Shown: positions 8,348 through 15,417 of the stretch, one piece after another
How positions within the stretch are numbered: the stretch's first letter is position 1
How the letters are laid out: each line of letters opens with the position of its first letter
NCBI RefSeq assembly: GCF_018398335.1
Contig: NZ_JAHBRX010000001.1
Span: forward strand, 4,270,001-4,334,000
Source of the DNA: Chelatococcus sp. HY11
Lineage (GTDB): Bacteria; Pseudomonadota; Alphaproteobacteria; Rhizobiales; Beijerinckiaceae
DNA: 64,000 nucleotides
Direction: 5' to 3'
Translations under genes and position numbers: made by a program
Notes under the pieces: model-generated
Told to the model about the DNA's origin: nothing
What the model saw: the letters and a program-made list of their open reading frames with translations, nothing else
Databases searched by the model: none

Positions 8348-9276
8348 GCCGCACCTCCTTCAAAGCTGGTAGCCGGGGCACGGAACTGGATGACCTTCTG
8401 GTCGACCGGCAGCGAGGCCTTGGCGCGGCGCTCTGTCCGTCCGGCCACATAGGACCGGACCAGCTCAGCACCGAGGCTCGCGCCGAACAGAAATTCCTGC
8501 GCTTTCTCCCGAGGGAAGCGCCAGGGCTGGCTACGGTTGACATGGGCCGGTGTGCGCCAGCATCCGACCTTGGCCGTGAACTTCAGCATCTCACGGGTGA
8601 TGAACTGCGTCGTACCGCGGAACCGGCCTTTGACCTGGACCAGATCGAGCATGTCCGCCGCCGTCACCGTCGATGTCATGTCCACGGTCGGATGCATATC
8701 CTCGCGGCGCTGGGCATCCTGCACGGCCTTGGCGATGATCGGGGCGATCTCGTCGCGAAGCACCACGCCCGTGCACTGCTTGATCATGTTCCCGATGACG
8801 CGCTTGACCTCCTTGTCGAGCATCGTGACCGCCACTTCCGAACGCACAGGCGCGACCGCCTGATTGAAGTAGCTGTCCTCCAACTTCTCGAACACCTCCC
8901 ACGCCATGTCCGTGTCGAGCAGCTTCGCGTGCCGGGCGGCACCACGTTCTGTCCACAAGATGAGGCTGGGGGCGTTCTTTCCAACTAACCCACTCACAGT
9001 GGGTGAGTTCTTGAATTTCTTTAATTTTGAATGGGTTAGCTTGATATAGTGCGTGCCCTCAATGAACCGCTCTTCATTCCGGTCATGGTTCATCTGGATA
9101 TTATGGCCGACCGTGCCGTACACCTTGGCGAGCAGCTCGGTGGTGATAACGCGCCTGCCTTCGTACGCGACGACGGGGAGGTCTTCGACCGCACCTTCAT
9201 GCACCGCTGGCAAGCCGGGCGGCAAAGTCACCACTTCCCCATCATGGGGATTATGCGTATAAACATCATCAACCAT
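8344..9276 (-). CDS. ORF6N-domain protein, putative phage antirepressor
   Basis: The 310-residue protein has an N-terminal ORF6N-type DNA-binding domain at about residues 30-125 (VVAYEGRRVITTELLAKVYG, then RFIEGTHYIKLT and LILWTERGAARHAKLLDTD). A charged C-terminal region follows. The ATG at 9276 has AAGGAG six bases upstream and is preferred to the long in-frame extension. ORF6N proteins in phages often act as antirepressors that relieve lysogenic repression. It follows a ribbon-helix-helix gene, overlapping it by eight bases, as ant follows arc in P22. The antirepressor role is inference. Confidence 0.75.
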   Translation of the reverse strand: MVDDVYTHNPHDGEVVTLPPGLPAVHEGAVEDLPVVAYEGRRVITTELLAKVYGTVGHNIQMNHDRNEERFIEGTHYIKLTHSKLKKFKNSPTVSGLVGKNAPSLILWTERGAARHAKLLDTDMAWEVFEKLEDSYFNQAVAPVRSEVAVTMLDKEVKRVIGNMIKQCTGVVLRDEIAPIIAKAVQDAQRREDMHPTVDMTSTVTAADMLDLVQVKGRFRGTTQFITREMLKFTAKVGCWRTPAHVNRSQPWRFPREKAQEFLFGASLGAELVRSYVAGRTERRAKASLPVDQKVIQFRAPATSFEGGAA

Positions 9277-9526
9277 TAGAGGCTCCTTCACAGCCTTGGT
9301 GGTTACGGGGGCCGCCTGCAAGAGGCGGTTTCGTTTCAGCGACGACGGAGCGGCTTTCCACGGCATGTGCTCCGTCGTCGTTCTTCATGCGATCCAGCTT
9401 CTCCCTGATAGCTCGGACGATCTCGCTGTTCTGCGAGGATCCATTTCGCTTGGCTTCACGCATCATGAAGCGCTTAAGGTCGGTGGGGAGGCGAAGCATC
9501 AGTCTCGGCCAATTTGCTTGGCTCAT
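9269..9526 (-). CDS. Arc-like ribbon-helix-helix repressor
   Basis: The 85-residue protein starts MSQANWPRLMLRLPTDLKRF, with the beta-strand (RLMLRLP) and two helices (TDLKRFMMREAKRNG, SSQNSEIVRAIREKLDR) of the Arc/Mnt family. AGGAG precedes the ATG at 9526. It is divergent from a second ribbon-helix-helix gene and separated from it by three related palindromes. It probably represses itself and the downstream antirepressor-like gene, as Arc does in P22; the target is inferred. Confidence 0.8.
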   Translation of the reverse strand: MSQANWPRLMLRLPTDLKRFMMREAKRNGSSQNSEIVRAIREKLDRMKNDDGAHAVESRSVVAETKPPLAGGPRNHQGCEGASNG

Positions 9527-9541
9527 CGGATCTCCTAGTGA

Positions 9542-9611
9542 CACCAAAATGGTGGGTTAACCATACACTCCACCATTATGGTGTCAAGCTTCACATGACA
9601 CCATTTCGGTG
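9542..9611. promoter_or_regulatory. Three operators between divergent ribbon-helix-helix genes
   Basis: Three 13-bp palindromes share CACCA-N3-YGGTG: 9542-9554 (spacer AAA), 9571-9583 (spacer TTA) and 9599-9611 (spacer TTT, right arm CGGTG). Their centres are 29 and 28 bp apart. The first abuts the Shine-Dalgarno of the minus gene and the third ends 13 bp before the plus gene ATG. Their position and symmetry fit operators for one or both of the flanking Arc/Mnt-like proteins. Confidence 0.75.
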
Positions 9612-9623
9612 GTATCCACAGCC

Positions 9624-9986
9624 ATGGCCAAGCAAGATGACTACATCCGGATCACCCTCAGGCTTCCGCAGGACGTGCATCGGCGGCTCATCGAAGCCGC
9701 GGGTCCGCGATCGCTAAACGCGGAGATCGTCACACGTCTCCAGAACACGCTGGATCTAGATGAAGGCCTCTCCTCTGATCCCTCGCCCGGCTACGAACAT
9801 ATGGAAGAGCCCCCTCCATATCCCCCTATCCCTCAATCGCTGTTGGACGAGTATTCCTTGCGCGCCGACCACGAAAGGCTGGATCGCCTCAAAGAGGCAA
9901 TTGAGTGGATTATCTCGCTTGCCGAACAGCAAATCGGGCGTACCCACAGTAAGGTCAAGAAACCGAAGCCCCGAAGCGGGGAATAA
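9624..9986 (+). CDS. Mnt/Arc-like ribbon-helix-helix repressor
   Basis: The 120-residue product starts MAKQDDYIRITLRLPQDVH, with the family strand-helix-helix pattern (DYIRITLRLP, QDVHRRLIEAAG, SLNAEIVTRLQNTLDL). A Pro-rich linker and a C-terminal amphipathic helix (LDRLKEAIEWIISLAEQQ), possibly for oligomerisation, follow. There is no clear Shine-Dalgarno before the ATG at 9624; an in-frame GTG lies at 9609 inside the third operator. Its stop codon lies inside the loop of the first stem-loop of the array downstream. It is the likely partner of the divergent repressor. Confidence 0.8.
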   Translation: MAKQDDYIRITLRLPQDVHRRLIEAAGPRSLNAEIVTRLQNTLDLDEGLSSDPSPGYEHMEEPPPYPPIPQSLLDEYSLRADHERLDRLKEAIEWIISLAEQQIGRTHSKVKKPKPRSGE

Positions 9987-10437
9987 CCGCTTCGGGACGG
10001 TCGGCCGCTCATCCTCGGAAAATCTGAGGTTGCATTCCCGGAAATACTTGGATTGCCGGGGGCCAGCACAAACCGGGAATTCTCCGGTTTGACCTCAATA
10101 TGGGATTCTCCCACATTGCCAGCCCCCCACATGACCCGGTCTAAAGTACGTTTTGCGTACTTTAGAAGCTCGACGGAATGCGTCGGGGTTTGCCCCACGG
10201 TGGCAAGAACTCTGATTTCGTTGGCGATTTCGGCTTAACCTGTCCAACAGGCAGGTTTTGAGAAGGCGTCACGACGGTCGTGATACCTTGAGGAGAGGTG
10301 CCCTCAAATCTGAGGAGACCACCGCGACATCGAACGATCTTCGTTCGATGACATCCGACGAAATTCGTCGGAGGTGGCGACAATTCGTCGAGGCCCTAAA
10401 ACGTCAAAAGCCGCCCGGTCCCGAAGGACAGGGCGGC
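9970..10437 (+). ncRNA. Candidate structured RNA: dense array of about fifteen stem-loops
   Basis: Stem-loops read by eye (stem, loop): 9970-9996 (10 bp, 7 nt holding the stop codon of the upstream gene); 10013-10029 (7 bp with one G-U, 3 nt); 10037-10060 (5+3 bp); 10069-10091 (8 bp, 7 nt); 10096-10118 (4+4 bp around one mismatch, 5 nt); 10140-10166 (11 bp perfect, 5 nt); 10171-10185 (5 bp); 10185-10196 (4 bp); 10237-10257 (6 bp); 10269-10283 (6 bp, 3 nt); 10288-10307 (6 bp); 10328-10350 (10 bp perfect, 3 nt); 10354-10372 (8 bp perfect, 3 nt); 10378-10390 (4 bp); 10410-10437 (7+4 bp across a G-A mismatch, CGAA loop). No credible coding frame spans it. It lies between convergent genes and is followed by a plus-strand terminator, so the plus strand is the likely RNA. 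Function unknown. Confidence 0.6.
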
Positions 10438-10488
10438 GCGACATTCCGACGTAGCTATGTTATAAAGAGGCGTCTGCAGTTTGGACCT

Positions 10489-10893
10489 TCAGCCCGCTCC
10501 GCGCGTCGGTGCGGGTTTTTTCTTTGACCGGATCACGGCTTCCAGGCGCTTCAGGATCGCCGAGGCCTTCCCCGGCACCGGCCTGTCATCCACAAGGTTT
10601 CCTGTCTCCATCGCATCGAGGATGATCGCGCAACAGGCTATGGCGTGCCCGAGGTGGTGCGCGCCGCTGTCGTCGGCGGTGTCCTCGCCGTCCAGGTAGT
10701 CGAGCAGATGTCTCTGTGCTGCGGCAATGTAGACGCGTGTCCTGACCTTCTTCTCACGCCAGTTGTACGGGTCATATTTGTCGGCGCCGTCCATCATGGC
10801 ATGCGCGCCATGGATCAAGCCGGCAGCCGGGAACAGCGACAGGTCGACCCTGCACGAGCCGGCCCGGTCCTTCGGGTTGGTGTCGTCGGTCAT
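10489..10893 (-). CDS. dATP/dGTP diphosphohydrolase-like protein (DUF5664)
   Basis: The 134-residue protein begins MTDDTNPKDRAGSCRVDL and carries the family segments GLIHGAHAMMDGADKYDPYN, AAQRHLLDYLDGE and a histidine-containing HHLGHAIACCAIILDA, consistent with an all-alpha metal-dependent nucleotide pyrophosphohydrolase fold. Phage members are thought to adjust dNTP pools or modified bases. The ATG at 10893 overlaps the upstream phosphoesterase stop by four bases. Activity is inferred from family resemblance. Confidence 0.7.
   Translation of the reverse strand: MTDDTNPKDRAGSCRVDLSLFPAAGLIHGAHAMMDGADKYDPYNWREKKVRTRVYIAAAQRHLLDYLDGEDTADDSGAHHLGHAIACCAIILDAMETGNLVDDRPVPGKASAILKRLEAVIRSKKKPAPTRGAG
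10493..10521 (+). terminator. Intrinsic terminator after the stem-loop array
   Basis: On the plus strand CCCGC (10493-10497) pairs with GCGGG (10511-10515), with an inner CCG/CGG pairing, followed by six T (10516-10521). It lies within the 3' end of the convergent minus-strand gene and would end transcripts coming from the ribbon-helix-helix gene and the array. Confidence 0.75.
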
Positions 10894-12155
10894 GCCGCCG
10901 CAGGCTCCTTCCACGAAACCCACTCCGCGGTGACGGGGCTGTGGTCTTCCACCTTCACATCCCAACGGCTCGTGATCCCGCGGTCCGGGTGAACGAACCA
11001 AAGTGGCTGTGACGGCTCGCTTGGAGATGCGCGAAGCGCGTTCTTGGCAAACTCATCGAAGCCCTTGAGGGTGTTCGCGACGATGGCGCGCGGTAGCCAA
11101 AGTTGCTGGTGCCAATGGCCGATCAAGAGGATATCGTAGTCGTTGCCGATGGAGGTGGCTTGGCCGCGTGTCTTGACCTCACCGCGCATGATAGGGCCGA
11201 TCGCCCCGATGATCCCGTCCCCTCCCTTCACGCCTAGCATGTCACCATGCATGGCAAGGTAGCGCTGGCCATAGACCCGATAGTGAACCTCGTTTGAAGC
11301 GCGGATGTCGATTGTCACACGCGGATCGTTGGCAAAGTGGCGCTTCAGAAGCTGGTATATCAGCCAGTCGAAGTTCTTGTAGACGTAGCGCTTGAACTCA
11401 GGCTTCGGCGTGCCTCGCCCATGATTCCCGGCTGCGCATGGGACGTAAACCCTCCCGAAGATTGTCGCCATGCGCTCAAGGCCGGTTATCAGGAGGTCCC
11501 GGCACCGCAGCGCGGCGGGGATAACCTCCTCTTCATCGGTCTTGGCAAGCTCGGGATGAAGACCGCCGGAGACGAAATCGCCAAGCAGGTTCACCACAAT
11601 GCCGGGGTAGTTTTTCGGCCCGTGGTTGGCGCAGATATCTACGGTGGCATCGAAGAGCCGGCGGACACGCCGTTCGGCAATGTCGATGTTGTACTCATTG
11701 ACGCCGCCGACTTCCTCCGGCCTCACCACTTCTGGAATGTGCCAATCCGACCAAATGGTCACGGGCACCTCCGGTTTCTTGTTGGGGGTTGCGGCCGGAA
11801 TTCGGACGAGCCAGTCCGGCGGGGCTTCGGGAGCGGCCCCCATGGCTCCCAACGCGGCAAGGATGACCTCGTCTGCTAGATGGCCACGCTGTGCCTCGCG
11901 GAGCTTGGCCCGGAGGTCATTCACCTCGTCCTGAAGACGGACGATCTTGCGATCAGCCGCGACGAGTTCAGCTGCGGAGGCCGGCGCTTCATGCGGGGCA
12001 GATCCCGTCAGACCGCGCTGTTCGGCACGGGCAAGGCGAAGTTGAAAGGTGGAGCGGGCGATGCCCAGCGCTCTGGATGCCGCGTTCTGGCTGCCGTAGG
12101 TCTTTAAGGCTTCGGCCGCCTCGATCGCGAGATCGTCAGACAGGGTCGATGTCAT
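10890..12155 (-). CDS. Calcineurin-like metallophosphoesterase with N-terminal HTH
   Basis: The 421-residue protein has a Fis/HTH-like start (DDLAIEAAEALKTYGSQNAASRALGIARSTFQLRL), a coiled segment (KIVRLQDEVNDLRAKLREAQ), then metallophosphoesterase motifs: WSDWHIPE, LLGDFVSGG (GD), AAGNHGR (GNH), MHGD and GHWHQ. These match the binuclear metal centre of the superfamily. The ATG at 12155 has AAGGA upstream; the longer open frame is rejected. The HTH suggests DNA-related action, for example nuclease or end processing. Substrate unknown. Confidence 0.85.
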   Translation of the reverse strand: MTSTLSDDLAIEAAEALKTYGSQNAASRALGIARSTFQLRLARAEQRGLTGSAPHEAPASAAELVAADRKIVRLQDEVNDLRAKLREAQRGHLADEVILAALGAMGAAPEAPPDWLVRIPAATPNKKPEVPVTIWSDWHIPEVVRPEEVGGVNEYNIDIAERRVRRLFDATVDICANHGPKNYPGIVVNLLGDFVSGGLHPELAKTDEEEVIPAALRCRDLLITGLERMATIFGRVYVPCAAGNHGRGTPKPEFKRYVYKNFDWLIYQLLKRHFANDPRVTIDIRASNEVHYRVYGQRYLAMHGDMLGVKGGDGIIGAIGPIMRGEVKTRGQATSIGNDYDILLIGHWHQQLWLPRAIVANTLKGFDEFAKNALRASPSEPSQPLWFVHPDRGITSRWDVKVEDHSPVTAEWVSWKEPAAA

Positions 12156-12175
12156 TGAGATCCTTGATGGAGAGG

Positions 12176-12436
12176 TTACCGGGGGAGCCCGGAAATGAAT
12201 GGCCAGATCTTGCCGATCAGCCACAGGAAGCCGGACGTTGCCGTGCCCGCGAGGCCACCGACGACGACGAAGACACGCCATCCGCCCTTGGCCTGGGTCA
12301 TGATGTCTTTGATCTCTGTCACGTCCTTCCGCAGGGCTTCGACGTTCGTCTTCACCTCGGCAACGTCGGTCTTGAGGTTGGCAACGCGCTCTTCCAATGT
12401 GGCCAGCCTTTCGCCGGTAGTGCGGGCTGTGCTCAT
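12176..12436 (-). CDS. XhlA-like small membrane protein with coiled coil
   Basis: The 86-residue protein has a heptad-rich N-terminal coiled coil (RLATLEERVANLKTDVAEV) and one C-terminal membrane segment (WRVFVVVGGLAGTATSGFLWLIG). This resembles XhlA-type cell-surface lysis proteins. GGAGG lies seven bases before the ATG at 12436. It sits in the lysis cassette next to spanin-like genes. Confidence 0.7.
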   Translation of the reverse strand: MSTARTTGERLATLEERVANLKTDVAEVKTNVEALRKDVTEIKDIMTQAKGGWRVFVVVGGLAGTATSGFLWLIGKIWPFISGLPR

Positions 12437-12711
12437 CGCCACCCCTCCCGGAGCGCATCGTCACGGGCGATCAGCCGGAGGCCGCAGCGCTGTTGTGAAC
12501 CGGATCGAGCCCGGTCAATCTTCCAAAAGCGTTCGGTGTCTTCGACCGACAGCGCACGGTCGGGGATCTCGAAGACACCGACGAAACAGTGACGGATGTC
12601 GAGCGGGATATCGGGAAGCTTGGGAGCCTCGGCAGGCGGTGGCGCCATTTCACGGGCGGTGGTGCACCCAGCCAAGACTATGATGATGGGAAGGACGAGG
12701 ATCTGCCGCAT
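12433..12711 (-). CDS. Lipoprotein, probable outer spanin (Rz1-like)
   Basis: The 92-residue precursor has a short signal peptide ending in the lipobox LAGC (Cys at about 15), followed by a Pro-rich stretch (MAPPPAEAPKLPDIP) typical of Rz1-type proteins. It lies directly downstream of a membrane-anchored coiled-coil protein, the expected inner spanin. Together they would fuse inner and outer membranes at lysis. It is longer than many Rz1 proteins. Confidence 0.65.
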   Translation of the reverse strand: MRQILVLPIIIVLAGCTTAREMAPPPAEAPKLPDIPLDIRHCFVGVFEIPDRALSVEDTERFWKIDRARSGSQQRCGLRLIARDDALREGWR

Positions 12712-13040
12712 CAGCGCACCCCTCGGATACGGCGGACAACATCGTCAGGCAGGGCTGGCGCGTCGTTCGCCGGGGTCGCCTCGATCGCGGCGCGGTTGGT
12801 CTCCTCGATGCTGTCCTGAGCGTCTTTCAGCTGCGCATCGGCGGCATCGGCCCTCGCGATCGCCGCGTTGCGCTCGATGACGAGTTCAGCCTGACGGGCG
12901 CGCCATACGGCCCGCTCTGTCGCCACGCCGTCGTGATAGCGCAATGCGCCATAGCCCCAGATGCCGCCGGCCGCGAGGATCGCCAGCACGAGATAGATCG
13001 CGATCGGGGGCACGCCGATGGCCGAAGCGACAGCGTTCAT
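12711..13040 (-). CDS. Probable inner spanin (Rz-like)
   Basis: The 109-residue protein has one N-terminal transmembrane segment (IAIYLVLAILAAGGIWGYGA) followed by a long Ala-rich coiled coil (RAVWRARQAELVIERNAAI to DSIEETNRAA). That topology fits i-spanins. The ATG at 13040 overlaps the endolysin stop by four bases, and the downstream lipoprotein gene follows directly. Confidence 0.7.
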   Translation of the reverse strand: MNAVASAIGVPPIAIYLVLAILAAGGIWGYGALRYHDGVATERAVWRARQAELVIERNAAIARADAADAQLKDAQDSIEETNRAAIEATPANDAPALPDDVVRRIRGVR

Positions 13041-13549
13041 TTCAGGCTCTCCAGGCACAGCTCCAGCTCACCCATGCGAGCCGCGTCGCCGTATTCGCGC
13101 CGGTTCTTCAGACCGGCGATCACCTTGCCGCCGGCCCGGTTGAACCAGGTCATGGCATGACAGGAGCCCCGGAAATCGCCGGCCCGCGCGCGCTTGGCTG
13201 CCGTCGATGAGCAAGCCGCACCGACGCCGATGTTGTAGGTTTCATCCAGCATCGCGCCCTGCCAGCCGAGCGGGGCATCGTCGAAGCCGGGGATGCAGCG
13301 GGCGAGCGGCTTGTGGAAGTCGTTCTCCAGCCGAGACAGGAGCATCGCCTTGCACTCGGCGTCGGTCTTCACCATGCCGGGCTTCACGTTGAGCGTTTCG
13401 CCCGTGCAGATGGTCCAGACGCCTCCGAGCCTATCCCAATAGGCGGTGTTGACGGTGCCTTCCCACGGCTCGGTCAGGTAGGTTGCCGTCATGGCGATGA
13501 GGCCAAGCGCGGCCCCCGCTGCCAGGGCCTTGCGGGCACGAGCGCTCAT
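13037..13549 (-). CDS. Endolysin: GH24 phage lysozyme with N-terminal membrane anchor
   Basis: The 170-residue protein carries the T4-lysozyme-type triad in EPWEG (Glu30), YWDRLGG (Asp39) and VWTICTG (Thr46). The first 25 residues are a hydrophobic Ala/Gly-rich segment like a signal-anchor-release domain. It would hydrolyse peptidoglycan in the periplasm during lysis. The ATG at 13549 lies just inside the holin stop; the longer upstream frame is basic read-through of the holin region. Confidence 0.92.
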   Translation of the reverse strand: MSARARKALAAGAALGLIAMTATYLTEPWEGTVNTAYWDRLGGVWTICTGETLNVKPGMVKTDAECKAMLLSRLENDFHKPLARCIPGFDDAPLGWQGAMLDETYNIGVGAACSSTAAKRARAGDFRGSCHAMTWFNRAGGKVIAGLKNRREYGDAARMGELELCLESLK

Positions 13550-13770
13550 TGTTTCTCTCCCGACACGGAATTTTGCGCGACGATGCGCGCGACGAAGGCG
13601 CCGCAAACGGTCAGCGCGCACAGGCTGGCGAACACGCCGCGATGGATGGGCAGGATCTCTTGCAGGAGCGGAAGCGCGACCTCGGCACCGGACAGAGCGC
13701 CGGCGAGGATCAGCAGGCGGATGCTCCAGGCGTAGCGCAGGACCTCTCGCCAGTTGGGGACGAGCCTCAC
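13546..13770 (-). CDS. Holin-like membrane protein
   Basis: The 74-residue protein has two hydrophobic stretches (SIRLLILAGALSGAEVALPL and GVFASLCALTVCGAFVARIV) with a charged C-terminus. The N-terminal MRLVPNWREVLRYAWS resembles a phage holin family. It starts with GTG at 13770, overlapping the stop of a tiny lipoprotein gene, and is immediately followed by the endolysin, the classical holin-endolysin order. Confidence 0.75.
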   Translation of the reverse strand: MRLVPNWREVLRYAWSIRLLILAGALSGAEVALPLLQEILPIHRGVFASLCALTVCGAFVARIVAQNSVSGEKQ

Positions 13771-13892
13771 CGGTCTTCGCCTTCAACGACGTATTTCGTG
13801 CCGTAAGCGACACCAGCCCAATAGTTGCCCTCGCGAGACGCACAAGCGCTCAAGGCCGCGGCGACGAGCACCACGATCAGCAGCAGTTTCAT
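13767..13892 (-). CDS. Tiny lipoprotein (41 aa)
   Basis: The frame encodes 41 residues starting MKLLLIVVLVAAALSACASR. The LSAC lipobox gives a mature lipoprotein of about 25 residues. It overlaps the holin GTG by three bases. Such small lipoproteins occur in lysis cassettes; an alternative outer-spanin or entericidin-like role is possible. Confidence 0.6.
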   Translation of the reverse strand: MKLLLIVVLVAAALSACASREGNYWAGVAYGTKYVVEGEDR

Positions 13893-13932
13893 TGATGTCT
13901 CCGAAGGCTATTCCCGCATGCGGCACGGGCGA

Positions 13933-14259
13933 TCAATCCGTGACAGGCGCGAAGATCGTCTCTGCCTCAAGCAGGGCGTACGGCAGATCACGCAGATAGG
14001 CGACCATTGCCGCCGCATTGGCGATGTAGGCCGGATCGTCGATGATGCGCTTCGGCGCCACGAACTTGCCGACGAGTTCAACGACCGCGCCCGCCTCGAA
14101 TTCGACCGCATCCGGGTTCAGGTTGATCCCGACGCCCGGCGATGCCGTGTCGATCGCACGCGGGGCGATATAGACCGGGGGAATGCTGGTCGGGTTACTC
14201 AGCGCTTCGAGGGCGACCTTCTGCGCGGCGGTGATGATGAATTTGTTCTCGACGCTCAT
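13933..14259 (-). CDS. Unknown phage protein near tail fibre genes
   Basis: The 108-residue product has no recognisable domain. It contains PPVYIAPRAIDTASPG, then a hydrophobic beta-rich middle and a helical end. Its ATG overlaps the stop of the upstream 274-residue protein by four bases. Position between receptor-binding and lysis genes suggests a virion accessory or chaperone, which is inference only. Confidence 0.55.
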   Translation of the reverse strand: MSVENKFIITAAQKVALEALSNPTSIPPVYIAPRAIDTASPGVGINLNPDAVEFEAGAVVELVGKFVAPKRIIDDPAYIANAAAMVAYLRDLPYALLEAETIFAPVTD

Positions 14260-15080
14260 GCTGCGACAGCCTTTATCTTTGTGATGTAGTTCTGGATGAC
14301 GGTGTTCAGATTGGCTTCCTTGCCGACCATCGAAGCCCCGAACATTGCGAAGGCCACGCGGCGCGTGCTGAAGGTCGAAGGCGATCTGCCGCCGATGCGA
14401 AACTCTCCGGTGGGGCGGCCGGCAGCCGAGACGGTGGCTTCCGCCATCTGGACGCCATCGCGCCAGATCCGTTCGGTCGTGGCGTCGATGCGGGAGATCC
14501 CCGAAAGTCCGGCCGATGACGCGACAACAGCGAGCGTGGTCGCGCCGCTGACCCGGTTGAGCTGCCCGCCCATGGAGCCCGTGGCGCCACGCGGAATGCA
14601 GAAGGCGGAAAAAGTCTCACCGGCCCCGACATCCGGCACGGACGCGGCTACGTCTGTGTCTGTATAGGACCAGATACTGGCGTCGTTGACGGTCCATTTG
14701 ACGCCGTCAACAGACGGCCGGCGGCCTGTGCCCACGTAACTGGACGTGCCGTTGCCGGTCCACCCGTATCGGTCAGTCCACGTCGGAGAGTTCGACAAGG
14801 CGAAGATCTTCGACGCTTCGGGGTTCTTCAGGTCCGTGACGCCATGGATCATGTTGGTGGCGCCCGTCGGGGCGATCAGATCCGCGTCCGGCCAAATGCC
14901 AAAATCCTGGAAGGCAACGATCGTCTCGTTGAGGAGAGACTTCACGGCAGCGGATGGAGCAGCCCCGACGCCGTCCCAAAAGTCAAAGACCGCTTTGGCT
15001 CGCGCGTCATAGCTCGGCGGCGTCCAGAGACGGGGGCGCCGCGCCAGCCCGAGCCCGGTTGAGAGCGCGAGGCCGGCCAT
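14256..15080 (-). CDS. Probable tail fibre / lectin-fold protein
   Basis: The 274-residue protein starts MAGLALSTGLGLARRPRLW and is rich in Gly, Ser, Thr and Trp, with alternating beta-type segments (DASIWSYTDTDVAASVPDVG, GEFRIGGRSPSTFSTRRVAF). This resembles concanavalin/LamG-type phage carbohydrate-binding proteins. No catalytic motif is visible. It lies among tail fibre genes, fitting a host-recognition role. Confidence 0.5.
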   Translation of the reverse strand: MAGLALSTGLGLARRPRLWTPPSYDARAKAVFDFWDGVGAAPSAAVKSLLNETIVAFQDFGIWPDADLIAPTGATNMIHGVTDLKNPEASKIFALSNSPTWTDRYGWTGNGTSSYVGTGRRPSVDGVKWTVNDASIWSYTDTDVAASVPDVGAGETFSAFCIPRGATGSMGGQLNRVSGATTLAVVASSAGLSGISRIDATTERIWRDGVQMAEATVSAAGRPTGEFRIGGRSPSTFSTRRVAFAMFGASMVGKEANLNTVIQNYITKIKAVAA

Positions 15081-15400
15081 CAGTCGAGCGCCTTGACCGC
15101 GATCTTGTGCCCAGCCGGCACCAGGAGGTCGATCGAGCTTCCAGCCAGCAGCACGCGGCGCGGCGCATTCGACGGGTTCGGCGTGCCTGTGCCGCTCGTC
15201 AGCCACACGTCCACGTCGGTGGTGACGCGGGCGATATTCTGGTCTTGCCCGTTGACGGTCATGCCACCCGGCGCGGCAGCGGAGACGGCCGCCGTTCCCG
15301 AGACCGCAAGCTTCTCCGAGGCAACAGGGGCCGCATGGTGCAGCCCCTGCGAGATAGCCGGCGACGCGGCCGAACCGAATTCGACATAAACCGTGGCCAT
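15080..15400 (-). CDS. Small beta-rich virion-associated protein
   Basis: The 106-residue protein starts MATVYVEFGSAASPAISQGL and is Ala/Ser/Thr/Val-rich with short beta segments (VDVWLTSGTGTPNPS, KIAVKAL). No family is certain. It lies between two fibre genes with a terminator just upstream on the same strand, so it may be transcribed from its own promoter or by partial read-through. Confidence 0.5.
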   Translation of the reverse strand: MATVYVEFGSAASPAISQGLHHAAPVASEKLAVSGTAAVSAAAPGGMTVNGQDQNIARVTTDVDVWLTSGTGTPNPSNAPRRVLLAGSSIDLLVPAGHKIAVKALD

Positions 15401-15417
15401 GCGGCCCTCCTGAATTG

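Noticed and set aside
9970-10437. Array read as a set of plain terminators, a CRISPR array, or a retron/diversity-generating element
   Set aside because: Most hairpins lack T-runs. There are no identical repeats with unique spacers and no cas genes. No reverse transcriptase gene exists in the window.
10258-10527. Open frame of 89 codons on the plus strand through the stem-loop array
   Set aside because: It has no domain and no good ribosome site, and its residues simply reflect the palindromic stems and a terminator. The structural reading explains the region better.
12156-12464. N-terminal extension of the metallophosphoesterase frame
   Set aside because: The extension is antisense-like, basic and overlaps the XhlA-like gene; the ATG at 12155 has a ribosome site.
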